A stretch of 64,000 nt of DNA, from assembly GCF_018704125.1 (NCBI RefSeq), contig NZ_JAGTIS010000010.1, positions 62,001 to 126,000 on the forward strand, read 5' to 3'. Made by a program: the position numbers and the translations under genes. The first letter of the stretch is position 1. Each line of letters starts with the position of its first letter. Shown piece after piece: positions 7,759-18,058 of the stretch. The notes beneath the pieces are model-generated. The model saw only the letters and a program-made list of their open reading frames with translations. It searched no databases and was not told the origin of the DNA. The DNA is from Metapseudomonas boanensis (GTDB taxonomy: Bacteria > Pseudomonadota > Gammaproteobacteria > Pseudomonadales > Pseudomonadaceae).

Positions 7759-10700
7759 GTGATCTCGCGCTTCTTCATCGACAGGCCGGTGTTTGCCGCC
7801 GTTATCTCCATCATCGTCGTGCTGGCCGGCCTCGCTGCCATGCGCGCGTTGCCCATTGCCCAGTACCCGGAAATCCTGCCGCCGCAGGTTTCGGTGAGCG
7901 CGTCATACCCCGGCGCCAGTTCCCAGGTCATCGCGGAAACCGTCGCCGCTCCGCTGGAGCAGGAAATCAACGGTGTCGAAGGCATGATCTACCAGCTGTC
8001 GAACTCCGATAGCAGCGGTGCCATGAGCCTGACGGTTTACTTCCAGGTCGGTACCGATCCGGACCAGGCCACCATCAACGTCAACAACAAGGTTCAGGCC
8101 GCCCTGGCCAAGCTGCCGGAGGAAGTGCGGCGGCAGGGGGTGAAGGTGGAGAAGAAATCCTCCGACATCCTCCAGGTTGTTACCCTGTTCTCGCCGGATA
8201 ATTCCCGCGACCCGATCTTTATCAGCAACTATGCGCTGATCAACGTGATCGACGAACTCAAGCGCATTCCCGGCGTCGGTGATGCCAGCCAGTTCGGCTC
8301 CAAGGACTATTCCATGCGCATCTGGCTGCGGCCGGACAAGCTGGCGCAGTACAACCTCACCCCGACCGATGTGGTCAACGCGATTCGCGAGCAGAACTCG
8401 CAGTTCGCCGCGGGCAACTTCGGGCAGCAGCCGCTGAACCAACCCCAGGACTTCACCTACACGGTGACGACCCAGGGCCGCTTCACCGATCCGAAAGAAT
8501 TCGAGCAAGTCATCCTCCGATCCGACGCCACCGGCGCCAGCCTGTTGCTCAAAGACGTGGCGCGGGTCGAGCTGGGGGCCCAGTCCTACTCGCTGATGAC
8601 TTCCCTCAACGGCCAGCAGAACGCCGCCTTCGGCATCTACCTGCAACCCGGTGCCAACGCCCTGGACACTGCGGAAGCCGTCAAGGCGACCATGGAACGA
8701 CTGTCCAAACGCTTCCCCGGCGGCATCGCCTACAAGATCCCCTACGACACCACCAAATTCGTGGAGGTCTCGATCGAGGAGGTGATCCACACGTTCTTCG
8801 AAGCCCTGGTGCTGGTGGTGCTGGTGGTCTTCATTTTCCTGCAGAACTGGCGCGCCACGCTGATTCCAGTGCTCGCGATTCCGGTTTCGCTGATCGGTAC
8901 TTTCGCCGGCATGTACGCTCTTGGCTTCTCGATCAACCTGCTGACCTTGTTCGGCATGGTGCTGGCGATCGGTATCGTGGTGGACGATGCCATCGTGGTG
9001 ATCGAGAACGTCGAGCGGGTCATGGCGACCAAGAAGATCGGTCCGCGGGAGGCCGCCATCGAGGCTATGGAGGAGGTGACCGGTCCGATCATCGCCATCG
9101 TCCTGGTGCTCTGCGCGGTGTTCATCCCGGTGGGCTTCCTCGGCGGTCTGGCGGGGCAGATGTACAAACAGTTCGCCATCACCATCGCAGTGTCGGTGGT
9201 GATCTCCGGCATCGTCGCGTTGACGCTGTCGCCAGCGCTCTGCGCCTTGATGCTCAAGCCCGGCCATGGGCAGCCAATTGCGCCATTCCGCTGGTTCAAC
9301 AGCTTGTTCGATCGTATGACGGAAGGGTACGGCGCAGGCGTGCAGTTCTTCCTCAAGCGCTCGCTGCTCGGGCTGGCGCTGTTCGGTGGAATGATCGTCC
9401 TGCTGGTCATTCTCTTCGGCCGGGTACCCGGCTCCCTGGTACCCGATGAGGACCAGGGCTATGTCCTCAACGCGTACTTCCTTCCACCTGCGGCCTCGCT
9501 GACCCGCACCGAGCAGGTCACCAGTGCCGTCACCGAGCAGTTGATGGAGCACCCGGCGGTGCAGGATGTGGTGACCTTCGCCGGCTTCGACATCCTCACC
9601 TTCGGCACGCGCAGCAATGCCGGCGTGTCCTTCATTCCGCTCAAGGACTGGAGCGAACGCACTACCCCGGAACTGGACGCGCGCAACCTGACACGCACCT
9701 TCATGGCCATGGGGGCCGGTCAGAAGGACGCTTTGGTGATGACCTTCAACCCGCCGCCGATCTCCGGCATGAGCACCACCGGCGGCTTCGAGGCCTACAT
9801 CCAGGATCGCAGCGGTGGCACCACCATGCAGCTGCAGGAAGTGGTGCAGAAGTTCCTGGCGGCGGCGGCCAAGCGGCCGGAACTGGCGGGGGTCAACAGC
9901 ACCTTCAACGCCAACGTGCCGCAGTACTACATCGACCTGGACCGCACCAAGGCGCGGGCCTTGGGCGTGGCGATCAACGATGTGTTCACCGCCATGCAGG
10001 CCACCTTCGGCAGCTACTACGTCAACGACTTCAACCTCTATGGCCGCACCTGGCAGGTCAGCCTGCAGTCGGAGTCGGAGTTCCGTCGCAAGCCGGAGGA
10101 TCTGAGCCAGGTCTATGTGCGCTCGGCCAGCGATGATCTGGTCCCGCTGTCGTCCCTGGTTCGGGTGGAGCGCATCCTCGGGCCTGACTCCTATGCGCGG
10201 TTCAACGTCTACCCGGCCGCCAAGGTGCTGGGTGGCCCGGCGCCGGGCTACAGCTCCGGGCAGGCGCTGGCGGCCATGCAGGAGGTGGCCGATGAGGTGC
10301 TGGGTGAGGACTACAGCCTTGGATGGATCGGGTCGGCCTTCCAGGAACTGGGCACCCAGGGCTCCGGCAGTATCGCTTTCGTCTTTGGCCTGATCATGGT
10401 GTTCCTCATCCTCGCCGCCCAGTACGAGCGCTGGACGTTGCCGTTGGCGGTTGTGACTGCCGTACCTTTCGCGGTATTCGGCGCCATCCTTGCGGTGTGG
10501 TTGCGGGGCATCCAGAACGACGTGTACTTCCAGGTCGGTCTGGTGACCCTGATTGGTCTGGGGGCGAAGAATGCAATCCTCATCGTCGAATTCGCCGTGC
10601 TTTGCCGCGAGCAAGGCATGGGCCCGGCACAGGCAGCGTTGGAGGCCGCCAAGCTGCGCTTCCGTCCCATCGTCATGACCTCGCTGGCCTTCATTCTTGG

Positions 10701-10899
10701 CTGCGTACCGCTGGCGATCAGCTCTGGCGCGGGTTCGGCGAGCCGGCACTCCATTGGTACCGGGGTGATCGGGGGCATGCTGGCGGCGACCGTGCTGGCG
10801 ACCTTCATGATTCCGATGTTCTTCATGCTCGTGGAGAAAGCATCGGACTGGATGGCGCAGAAGAAGGCGCCCAAGGCCGAGCAGGTGCATGAGGGCTAG
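7759..10899 (+). CDS. RND multidrug efflux pump, HAE-1 family
   Basis: 1046 aa, the usual size for AcrB/MexB-like pumps. It begins [16 protein letters not shown] (TM1), has a large periplasmic porter domain, TM2-6 around residues ~340-500 with [16 protein letters not shown] (proton-relay Asp pair on TM4), a second porter loop and TM8-12 with [14 protein letters not shown] (TM10 Lys). It exports hydrophobic drugs or solvents by proton antiport. The start is GTG at 7759 behind AAGGAG. No outer-membrane factor gene follows, so the system probably recruits an OprM-like channel encoded elsewhere, as MexXY does. The substrate range is unknown. Confidence 0.94.
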   Translation: MISRFFIDRPVFAAVISIIVVLAGLAAMRALPIAQYPEILPPQVSVSASYPGASSQVIAETVAAPLEQEINGVEGMIYQLSNSDSSGAMSLTVYFQVGTDPDQATINVNNKVQAALAKLPEEVRRQGVKVEKKSSDILQVVTLFSPDNSRDPIFISNYALINVIDELKRIPGVGDASQFGSKDYSMRIWLRPDKLAQYNLTPTDVVNAIREQNSQFAAGNFGQQPLNQPQDFTYTVTTQGRFTDPKEFEQVILRSDATGASLLLKDVARVELGAQSYSLMTSLNGQQNAAFGIYLQPGANALDTAEAVKATMERLSKRFPGGIAYKIPYDTTKFVEVSIEEVIHTFFEALVLVVLVVFIFLQNWRATLIPVLAIPVSLIGTFAGMYALGFSINLLTLFGMVLAIGIVVDDAIVVIENVERVMATKKIGPREAAIEAMEEVTGPIIAIVLVLCAVFIPVGFLGGLAGQMYKQFAITIAVSVVISGIVALTLSPALCALMLKPGHGQPIAPFRWFNSLFDRMTEGYGAGVQFFLKRSLLGLALFGGMIVLLVILFGRVPGSLVPDEDQGYVLNAYFLPPAASLTRTEQVTSAVTEQLMEHPAVQDVVTFAGFDILTFGTRSNAGVSFIPLKDWSERTTPELDARNLTRTFMAMGAGQKDALVMTFNPPPISGMSTTGGFEAYIQDRSGGTTMQLQEVVQKFLAAAAKRPELAGVNSTFNANVPQYYIDLDRTKARALGVAINDVFTAMQATFGSYYVNDFNLYGRTWQVSLQSESEFRRKPEDLSQVYVRSASDDLVPLSSLVRVERILGPDSYARFNVYPAAKVLGGPAPGYSSGQALAAMQEVADEVLGEDYSLGWIGSAFQELGTQGSGSIAFVFGLIMVFLILAAQYERWTLPLAVVTAVPFAVFGAILAVWLRGIQNDVYFQVGLVTLIGLGAKNAILIVEFAVLCREQGMGPAQAALEAAKLRFRPIVMTSLAFILGCVPLAISSGAGSASRHSIGTGVIGGMLAATVLATFMIPMFFMLVEKASDWMAQKKAPKAEQVHEG

Positions 10900-10921
10900 C
10901 TAACGGTTGGCATGCGTGTCG

Positions 10922-11019
10922 TGGGTGCAAATTCATTGACAAAGGGGCGCGCAGCGCCCCGGGTGGGGGCGATGGCCGGGCCTGCCGGACCGGTTAGCGA
11001 ATGAATTCACCCCCCACAG
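10922..11019. repeat. Intergenic repeat of the GCGAATTCATTCGC family
   Basis: Left end GTGGGTGCAAATTCATTGAC, an internal hairpin GGGGCGCGCAGCGCCCC, and right end GCGAATGAATTCACC followed by CCCACA. Ends are inverted relative to each other. Other copies are at 15627, 16471, 19487, 19634, 47501 and 53114. It forms the 3' region of the pump gene and the 5' region of the next transporter gene. Confidence 0.7.
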
Positions 11020-11102
11020 AAAAATGTTCTCGGCACAATGCCACTCCCAACCCCTGCTACTATCTGGCGCCTTCTCCGCAATGGATGGCGCCGGCCCTGA
11101 CC

Positions 11103-12287
11103 ATGACTTTCCGGATTCTGCTGATCCTAGGTGCATTGAGCGCCTTCGGCCCCATGGCCATCGATTTCTACCTGCCCAGTTTCCCGGCCTTGGCCGAGGC
11201 ATTCGCCACCGATGTCGAACATGTCCAGCTGAGCCTGGCCTCCTACTTTATCGGCTTGGCCATCGGGCAACTGATCTACGGCCCGCTGGCGGATCGCTTC
11301 GGCCGACGCAAGCCGTTGTTGGTCGGCGTGGCGATATTCATCCTCGCGTCCATCGCCTGTGCCCTGGCACCGAGCCTGGAGTGGCTGATCGGTGCCCGCT
11401 TCGCCCAGGCCCTGGGCGGCTGTGCCGGGATGGTGGTGTCGCGGGCGGTGGTTCGTGACCTGTGCGACCCGATTTCGTCGGCCAAGGTGTTCTCGCAACT
11501 GATGCTGGTGATGGGCCTGGCGCCGATCCTGGCACCGCTGGGGGGAGGCCTCCTGCTCGACCTGTTCGGCTGGTCCTCGATCTTTTATGGGCTGACGCTG
11601 TTCAGCGCGCTGGTGCTGCTCGGCATAGCCTTCTGGTTGCCGGAAACCCTCGCCTCGGAAAGCCCGCGTGCGCCATTACGAGGCGCGGCAGGCCAGTACC
11701 TGCGCTTGTTGAAGGATGGCCAGTTCATTGCGTTCGGTCTCACCGGCGGCCTGGCAATTGCCGGGATGTTCGCCTACATCGCCGGCTCGCCCTTTGTGTT
11801 CATCCAGCTCTACGGCGTGCCGCCGGAAAATTACGGTTGGTTGTTCGGTGCCAACGCGGCGGGCTTCATCCTTGCCGCGCAGGTCAACGCGTACCTCATG
11901 CGCTGGCGTGGTCCGGCGTTCTGGATGCGTCGGATCGTGTGGTTCTACCTGGTCTGCGCGCTGGCGCTGGTGCTGGTGGCTTATCAGCGCACTGATGCGC
12001 TCTGGCCGTTGTTACTACCGCTGTTCGGTTGCATGGCCAGCCTCGGCTGCATCCTGCCCAATGCTTCGGCATGCGCCATGGCCGGCCAGGGCCAGAACGC
12101 AGGCAGCGCTTCGGCATTGATGGGCAGCTTGCAGTTCAGTGTGGCGGCGGGGGCCGCCACACTGGTTGGCGTGCTGCATGACGGCACGGCGATGCCGATG
12201 GCGATGGTCATCGGTCTATGCGGGATAGCGGCGGTTGGCTGCTCGGTATTGACCTGGCACCTGGGCCGAAACAGCCCTGTGCTTTAA
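11103..12287 (+). CDS. Bcr/CflA-type MFS drug transporter
   Basis: ~394 aa from the ATG at 11103 (an in-frame ATG at 11085 is an alternative; earlier in-frame starts fall inside a repeat and are unlikely). Twelve hydrophobic segments are visible. MFS motif A in the TM2-3 loop reads GPLADRFGRRKPLL, and AIDFYLPSFP after TM1 is typical of the Bcr/CflA drug-resistance subfamily. This group exports compounds such as bicyclomycin, chloramphenicol or sulfonamides by proton antiport; the substrate here is unknown. A short gene on the opposite strand overlaps its last four bases. Confidence 0.88.
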   Translation: MTFRILLILGALSAFGPMAIDFYLPSFPALAEAFATDVEHVQLSLASYFIGLAIGQLIYGPLADRFGRRKPLLVGVAIFILASIACALAPSLEWLIGARFAQALGGCAGMVVSRAVVRDLCDPISSAKVFSQLMLVMGLAPILAPLGGGLLLDLFGWSSIFYGLTLFSALVLLGIAFWLPETLASESPRAPLRGAAGQYLRLLKDGQFIAFGLTGGLAIAGMFAYIAGSPFVFIQLYGVPPENYGWLFGANAAGFILAAQVNAYLMRWRGPAFWMRRIVWFYLVCALALVLVAYQRTDALWPLLLPLFGCMASLGCILPNASACAMAGQGQNAGSASALMGSLQFSVAAGAATLVGVLHDGTAMPMAMVIGLCGIAAVGCSVLTWHLGRNSPVL

Positions 12288-12472
12288 CCGGCAGCGCGTT
12301 GGGGCCAACTGGGAAGGACGTGGGGGGCTTTCAAACGGGCCTCCAGGACACTGACGAACTGGCGCGCTTCCGCCTCGTTGCGGAAGCTGACTGCATGCTG
12401 GTCGAGGCATACCTGCCAGGCAGTTCCTTGGGGGGTAGAGGTTGGACGAACGAGTATTTTCACCTCAGACAT
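12284..12472 (-). CDS. Hypothetical small protein (~60 aa)
   Basis: The 62-codon frame starts at the ATG at 12470-12472. GGGAG directly abuts that ATG, so the GTG three codons later (12461-12463), nine bases from GGGAG, may be the true start. The protein is soluble and shows VCLDQHAVSFRNEAEARQF, one Cys and an alpha/beta pattern. It is convergent with the MFS gene and overlaps it by four bases. I do not recognise the family. Confidence 0.5.
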   Translation of the reverse strand: MSEVKILVRPTSTPQGTAWQVCLDQHAVSFRNEAEARQFVSVLEARLKAPHVLPSWPQRAAG

Positions 12473-12629
12473 CTCCCAAAAATGTACGGGGGAGATCAGA
12501 GTGTAGACCTGGCCTGATGGCAGAAAATGATCCAGGTCAACCTCCCGACTGATGGTCGAAGGCAAGGTCTCGGCGCTGTCGTGCTGGTCGTCGGCGACGA
12601 GCGTTGGCGACGCGCCATACCGGCTCGCC

Positions 12630-12675
12630 TAAGCTTCAGCCCAGGTCGAGGGAAATGAGAACTTCTAACATTTCG
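12630..12675 (+). promoter_or_regulatory. Promoter region of PepSY-like gene 1 (duplicated in front of gene 2)
   Basis: TAAGCT at 12630-12635 and ATGAGAACTTCTAACATT at 12655-12672. The second copy has TAAGCT at 13193 and ATGAGAAGTTCTAACATT at 13217-13234. In both, the ATGAGAA block begins exactly 56 nt before the start codon. TAACAT is a plausible -10. The shared upstream TAAG motif suggests one activator for both genes, possibly a PmrA/BqsR-like response regulator (inference). Confidence 0.55.
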
Positions 12676-12710
12676 CCGCGCCCTGCCAATACCGACTCGA
12701 GGGCACCATC

Positions 12711-12992
12711 ATGCGCGCACTTCCGCTGCTCCTCCTGACCATTGCCTGCCCAATGGCGCTTGGCGGCCCACTGTGTACCAACGCCGACAAGGCCCAGTGG
12801 CAGGACCAGGCCAAGTTCCAGGAAAACCTCAAGGCCCAGGGTTACGAGATCAAGAAATTCAAGGTCACGGACGGCAACTGCTACGAGATCTACGGCCTGG
12901 ACAAGGACAAGCGCAAGGTCGAGATCTATTTCGATCCCGTTAGCGGCGACGCGATGCAAGAGGAAGAGGAAGAGGAAGAGGAACAGTACTGA
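12711..12992 (+). CDS. PepSY-like periplasmic protein with poly-Glu tail (paralogue 1)
   Basis: 93 aa with an 18-residue signal peptide (RALPLLLLTIACPMALG). The mature domain has a Cys pair (LCTNADK and GNCYEIYG), KFQENLKAQGYEIKKFKV, and DKDKRKVEIYFDPVSGD, a small PepSY/YpeB-like fold. It is about 80% identical to the next gene over the mature domain. The C-terminus is a run of eight Glu encoded by a GAGGAA repeat. Such proteins are often encoded with b-type cytochromes and two-component systems; the molecular role is unknown. Confidence 0.8.
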   Translation: MRALPLLLLTIACPMALGGPLCTNADKAQWQDQAKFQENLKAQGYEIKKFKVTDGNCYEIYGLDKDKRKVEIYFDPVSGDAMQEEEEEEEEQY

Positions 12993-13191
12993 TAGGCGCT
13001 TCCCGGCAATTGCCTGCGCTGCCGTCGCCAGGGTGAGCTGACGCCGCTGAGCCTTATCTGCATCCGGCCTGCCCCTGGCACGGGTTCGGACGGCGTCGCT
13101 GTGCGGTGTGCGCCTGCCCGATGAGCCTTGGCTGTAATGACTTGCAACGTGCCCATGCGGCGATGCCCGGTGACAGGCTCGGTGGCTTCAC

Positions 13192-13234
13192 TTAAGCTGC
13201 GCATCCCTTTGAGTGAATGAGAAGTTCTAACATT
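13192..13234 (+). promoter_or_regulatory. Promoter region of PepSY-like gene 2
   Basis: TTAAGC at 13192-13197 and ATGAGAAGTTCTAACATT at 13217-13234 lie at the same distance from the start codon (56 nt) as in paralogue 1. The palindromic AGAA-N-TTCT is kept although its centre base differs (C against G). It marks duplication of gene plus promoter. Confidence 0.55.
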
Positions 13235-13272
13235 CGCTCTCGCTGACTCAATAACAATTCGAGGTGTCACCC

Positions 13273-13539
13273 ATGCGCAAACTTCTGCTCCTTTCTCTGG
13301 TTCTGGCCAGCCCGCTCGCTGTTGCCGGCCCCGAGTGCACCACCACTGACAAGGCCCAATGGCAGGACCAGGCCAAGTTCCAGGAGAACCTGAAGGCTCA
13401 GGGTTACGACATCAAGAAGTTCAAGGTCACCGGCGGCAACTGCTACGAGATCTATGGCTGGGACAAGGACAAGCGCAAGGTCGAGGTCTACTTCGACCCG
13501 GTCAGCGGCAAAGTGATCAAGGAAGAGATTGAGGACTGA
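13273..13539 (+). CDS. PepSY-like periplasmic protein (paralogue 2)
   Basis: 88 aa. Signal peptide MRKLLLLSLVLASPLAVAG, then the same small domain as the gene upstream, with two Cys (ECTTTDK, GNCYEIYG) and VEVYFDPVSGKV. It lacks the poly-Glu tail and ends EEIED. The ATG at 13273 has GAGG eight bases upstream, better than the GTG at 13264. Its stop lies only three bases from the start of the cytochrome b561 gene, so the two are probably translated from one mRNA. That suggests a periplasmic partner of the membrane cytochrome (inference from context). Confidence 0.82.
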   Translation: MRKLLLLSLVLASPLAVAGPECTTTDKAQWQDQAKFQENLKAQGYDIKKFKVTGGNCYEIYGWDKDKRKVEVYFDPVSGKVIKEEIED

Positions 13540-13542
13540 TAC

Positions 13543-14085
13543 TTGTCGAGCGAAACCCTGCGCCTATGGGACCCGTTGGTGCGCATCTGCCACTGGATCC
13601 TGGTAGCCGCCTTCATCGGGGATTACTTCCTCAACGAAGCCGGCGACGGCTGGCACCGCTGGCTCGGCTATGCCGCACTGGCGGCGGTGCTGGTACGGCT
13701 GGTGTGGGGTTTCGTCGGCCCTCGCTCCGCGCGTTGGGTGGACTTCTGGCCGACTCCGACGCGCCTCGCCAGGCACTTGCGGGTGCTGGTCAGGGGCGGT
13801 CATATGCATCACCTCGGTCACTCGCCCCTGGGCGGTCTGGTGATGATTCTGATGCTGTTGTTGATGACCGGCCTCGGCATCAGCGGCTTCCTGATGGAAG
13901 AGATCGACTACTTCTGGGGTGAGGACCTGCCCCGGGATATCCATGTATTCATGGCTGACAGCGTGTTCGCGTTGGCCTGCCTGCATGTCTTCGCCGCCAT
14001 CGTGGAAAGTTTTCGCCTGCGCGAGAACCTGCCCTGGTCGATGGTCACCGGCCAACGCCGACGCCCTGCCGAACTGGACGAGTGA
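13543..14085 (+). CDS. Cytochrome b561 / Ni,Fe-hydrogenase-type b cytochrome
   Basis: 180 aa, about four membrane segments. Conserved His residues suit two b hemes: RICHWILVA in TM1, GWHRWLGY before TM2, HMHHLGHSPLGG before TM3 and ALACLHVFAA in TM4. The start is TTG at 13543 with GAGG eight bases upstream. This family moves electrons between quinones and periplasmic partners. Coupling to the PepSY-like genes recalls metal-responsive PepSY/cytochrome b561 operons of pseudomonads. The partner and electron path are unknown. Confidence 0.87.
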   Translation: MSSETLRLWDPLVRICHWILVAAFIGDYFLNEAGDGWHRWLGYAALAAVLVRLVWGFVGPRSARWVDFWPTPTRLARHLRVLVRGGHMHHLGHSPLGGLVMILMLLLMTGLGISGFLMEEIDYFWGEDLPRDIHVFMADSVFALACLHVFAAIVESFRLRENLPWSMVTGQRRRPAELDE

Positions 14086-14208
14086 GCTGAGGTTGGGCCC
14101 CGGCCAGGTCGGTCCGGGTTGTCGCAAGGTCGCAACCAGTGCATATCGGCTCCCCCTCCCTGACCATACTCGGGCTGACCTCAACAGCCGACTACGGAAG
14201 GGACTCCC

Positions 14209-15579
14209 ATGCATGCCCCGGGCTATAGCGCCGCCGAGCGCCTCGAACGTCTACCTCTCAGCGGTTACCACCGACTGATCTTCATCATCATCGCGTTGGC
14301 GTTCTTCTTCGACTCGATGGACCTGGCGATGATGACCTTCCTGCTGGGCTCCATCAAAGCCGAGTTCGGTCTCAGCAGTGCCCAGGCGGGACTGCTGGCC
14401 AGTGCCAGCTTCTTCGGCATGGTGCTCGGCGCCTCCTCCTCGGGGATGCTCGCCGACCGCTTCGGACGCAAGCCGGTGTTCCAATGGAGCATCGTGCTCT
14501 GGGGGGTAGCCAGCTACCTGTGTTCCACCGCTCAGGATGTCGAGACCCTGACCCTGTATCGCGTCCTGCTCGGGATCGGCATGGGCATGGAGTTCCCCAT
14601 CGCCCAGTCGCTGCTCTCGGAAATGATTCCGGCAAAGCGCCGTGGCCGCTACATCGCCCTGATGGACGGCTTCTGGCCGCTGGGCTTCGTCGCCGCTGGG
14701 CTGCTTTCCTACTTGCTGCTGGAGCGCATCGGTTGGCGTGACATCTTCCTGGTGCTGGCCTTCCCGGCGGTCTTCGTGCTCATGATCCGCTTCTTCATTC
14801 CCGAGTCGCCGCGCTGGCTGGAGCAGGTCGGCAAGCTCAAGGCAGCGGACGAGGTGCTGCGCGGCATCGAGAAACGCGTGATGGCGTCCCTGGGCACCTC
14901 GGAGCTGCCCGAGCCCGTGCGCATGCCGCGCCAGGCGGCTCGCGAACCGAGCCTGTTCACCGCGTTCGGCGAACTCTGGTCGCCACGTTTCCGCCAGCGC
15001 ACCTTGATGATCTGGAGCGTCTGGTTCTTCGCGCTGCTGGGCTTCTACGGCCTGACCTCCTGGCTCAGCGCCCTGCTGCAGCAATCGGGCTTCGCCGTGA
15101 CCCAGTCGGTGTACTACACCGTGCTGATCTCCTTGGGCGGCATCCCCGGATTCCTCGTGGCCGCCTGGCTGGTCGAGTGCTGGGGACGCAAGCCGACCTG
15201 CATCATGACTTTGCTCGGCGGCGGTATCATGGCGTTCTGCTACGGGCAGAGCGCCGTGTTCGGCGGCAACCTGGCGCTGCTGATCGGCACCGGGCTGCTG
15301 ATGCAGTTCTTCCTGTTCGGCATGTGGGCGGTGCTCTACACCTACACGCCGGAGCTTTACCCCACCTCAGCCCGCGCTACCGGCTCAGGGTTCGCCTCGG
15401 CCATCGGTCGGGTCGGCTCACTGCTCGGCCCGACACTGACCGGTCTGATCTTCCCGCTCACCGGCCAGGGCGGCGTCTTCGCCCTGGGGGCGCTGTGCTT
15501 TGGCGTTGCCGCATTGGTCGTCTGGGCGTTCGGGATGGAAACCCGTGGGCGGACGTTGGAGGAGCTTTCGGGGGCCTAG
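14209..15579 (+). CDS. MFS transporter (metabolite:H+ symporter / NiaP-like)
   Basis: 456 aa, 12 membrane segments. MFS signature in the TM2-3 loop (GMLADRFGRKPVF), its repeat after TM8 (VECWGRKPT) and sugar-porter-like motifs PESPRWLEQVGK (end of TM6) and PELYPTSARATGSGFA (TM10-11 loop). The opening SAAERLERLPLSGYHR resembles NiaP-type and aromatic-acid transporters. It probably imports a small organic acid, vitamin or aromatic compound by proton symport. No adjacent catabolic genes indicate the substrate. Confidence 0.88.
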   Translation: MHAPGYSAAERLERLPLSGYHRLIFIIIALAFFFDSMDLAMMTFLLGSIKAEFGLSSAQAGLLASASFFGMVLGASSSGMLADRFGRKPVFQWSIVLWGVASYLCSTAQDVETLTLYRVLLGIGMGMEFPIAQSLLSEMIPAKRRGRYIALMDGFWPLGFVAAGLLSYLLLERIGWRDIFLVLAFPAVFVLMIRFFIPESPRWLEQVGKLKAADEVLRGIEKRVMASLGTSELPEPVRMPRQAAREPSLFTAFGELWSPRFRQRTLMIWSVWFFALLGFYGLTSWLSALLQQSGFAVTQSVYYTVLISLGGIPGFLVAAWLVECWGRKPTCIMTLLGGGIMAFCYGQSAVFGGNLALLIGTGLLMQFFLFGMWAVLYTYTPELYPTSARATGSGFASAIGRVGSLLGPTLTGLIFPLTGQGGVFALGALCFGVAALVVWAFGMETRGRTLEELSGA

Positions 15580-15626
15580 GGCTAGGCATGGTGGGGACTG
15601 GTTCGGTCCCCCCTTGGATGCACTAG

Positions 15627-15662
15627 GGGCGGGTTGCGCCGCTTGGCGAATGAATTCGCCCT
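15627..15662. repeat. Partial copy of the GCGAATTCATTCGC repeat family
   Basis: Contains GGCGAATGAATTCGCCCTGG, the right-end core of the family seen complete at 16471-16565. Only one end is clear here. Confidence 0.55.
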
Positions 15663-15767
15663 GGCGGACGTCGGGCAGCGGACAGGGTGGGGCGCGTCTT
15701 GAATCGAAGGCTATTCCTGACACGCGGGTCAAGTTAGAATGCGCGCCGTCGTGGCGACCCCGCCGCA

Positions 15768-15801
15768 ACATGGGTTCCCTCACCCCATCGGCAAAAAGGA
15801 T
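15768..15801 (+). promoter_or_regulatory. preQ1-I riboswitch controlling translation of yhhQ
   Basis: P1 is ATGGG (15770-15774) with CCCAT (15784-15788). The loop starts with the conserved TTC, then CCT (15778-15780), which can pair with AGG (15797-15799) as the P2 pseudoknot across an A-rich linker (GCAAAA). The C-rich stretch before the 3' arm of P1 holds the ligand-binding C. The P2 strand AGG is part of the Shine-Dalgarno AAGGA, so ligand binding would hide it. The arrangement matches preQ1-I aptamers such as that of Thermoanaerobacter, and the next gene is the expected queuosine-precursor transporter. Confidence 0.85.
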
Positions 15802-15811
15802 GCGAACCAGC

Positions 15812-16465
15812 ATGCCCGTTGTGATCCCTGCGGTCTGGTGCCCGGCGCTGGCCGGCCTGATCGTTTTCCATATCCTCATCATCATTGCCAGCAACTACCT
15901 GGTGCAGCTACCCATGACCCTGTTCGGCTGGCAGACCACCTGGGGCGCATTCAGCTTTCCGTTCATCTTCCTGGCCACCGACCTGACCGTGCGCCTGCTC
16001 GGCAAGCAGGCGGCGCGGCAGGTCATCGCGCGAGTCATGCTGCCGGCGCTGGCGGCCTCCTACGTGGTGTCGGTGCTGTTCCAGGAGGCGGCGTTCCGCG
16101 GCCTGGATTCGTTGCTGGAGTTCAACACCTTTGTCGCACGTATCTCGCTGGCGAGTTTCCTGGCTTACGCGCTCGGCCAGGTGCTGGACATCCAGGTCTT
16201 TGACCGTCTGCGGCATATGCGTCAGTGGTGGATCGCCCCGGTGGCCTCGACCATTGCCGGCAACCTGCTGGACACCTTCACCTTCTTCTCCGTTGCTTTC
16301 TGGCACAGCGACAACGCTTTCATGGCCGAGAACTGGATGGAGATCGCCACCGTGGACTACGGCGTGAAACTTGTCGTGAGCCTGGTGCTGTTCGTACCAC
16401 TGTATGGGGTGCTGCTGGGCGGCATCCTGCGGGCGATGACGCCGAAGGCGGCGCAATCGGCCTAA
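15812..16465 (+). CDS. yhhQ: Queuosine precursor transporter YhhQ (preQ0/preQ1 uptake)
   Basis: 217 aa from the ATG at 15812, with AAGGA 11 bases upstream; the frame upstream of it has no support. About six hydrophobic segments. GWQTTWGAFSFPFIFLATDLTVRLLG near residues 37-62 is the hallmark of the YhhQ/QueT-like (DUF165) family, as is the later segment with GNLLDTFTFF. It imports 7-deazaguanine precursors for tRNA queuosine. The preQ1-I riboswitch in its leader gives independent support and implies shut-off when preQ1 is plentiful. Confidence 0.93.
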   Translation: MPVVIPAVWCPALAGLIVFHILIIIASNYLVQLPMTLFGWQTTWGAFSFPFIFLATDLTVRLLGKQAARQVIARVMLPALAASYVVSVLFQEAAFRGLDSLLEFNTFVARISLASFLAYALGQVLDIQVFDRLRHMRQWWIAPVASTIAGNLLDTFTFFSVAFWHSDNAFMAENWMEIATVDYGVKLVVSLVLFVPLYGVLLGGILRAMTPKAAQSA

Positions 16466-16470
16466 GGGCG

Positions 16471-16565
16471 TTGTGGGGGCGAATTCTTCCGCAGGCCGTT
16501 GGCCTGCCTTGCCGACTCACTCGGGGCCGCAGCGCGACCCTTTGCGAATGAATTCGCACCCACAG
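16471..16565. repeat. GCGAATTCATTCGC-family intergenic repeat (complete copy)
   Basis: Begins TTGTGGGGGCGAATTCTTCC, contains the inverted pair GCAGGCC/GGCCTGC, and ends with CGCGACCCTTTGCGAATG plus AATTCGCACCCACA. The last ~40 bases are nearly identical to the right end of the copy at 53114-53213. It separates the convergent yhhQ and deaminase genes. Confidence 0.75.
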
Positions 16566-16584
16566 GTTTCTGCCCTGGGGCTCC

Positions 16585-18058
<1,474 letters not shown>

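Noticed and set aside
7903-10890. 995-codon open frame opposite the RND pump gene
   Set aside because: It is the complement of a highly codon-biased gene. The peptide is His/Gln/Arg/Val-rich low-complexity sequence with no domain, while the other strand has complete RND motifs.
11001-11102. Extended N-terminus for the Bcr/CflA transporter
   Set aside because: The first bases fall in the intergenic repeat, and the extra residues (Pro/Asn/Cys-rich) do not resemble the family.
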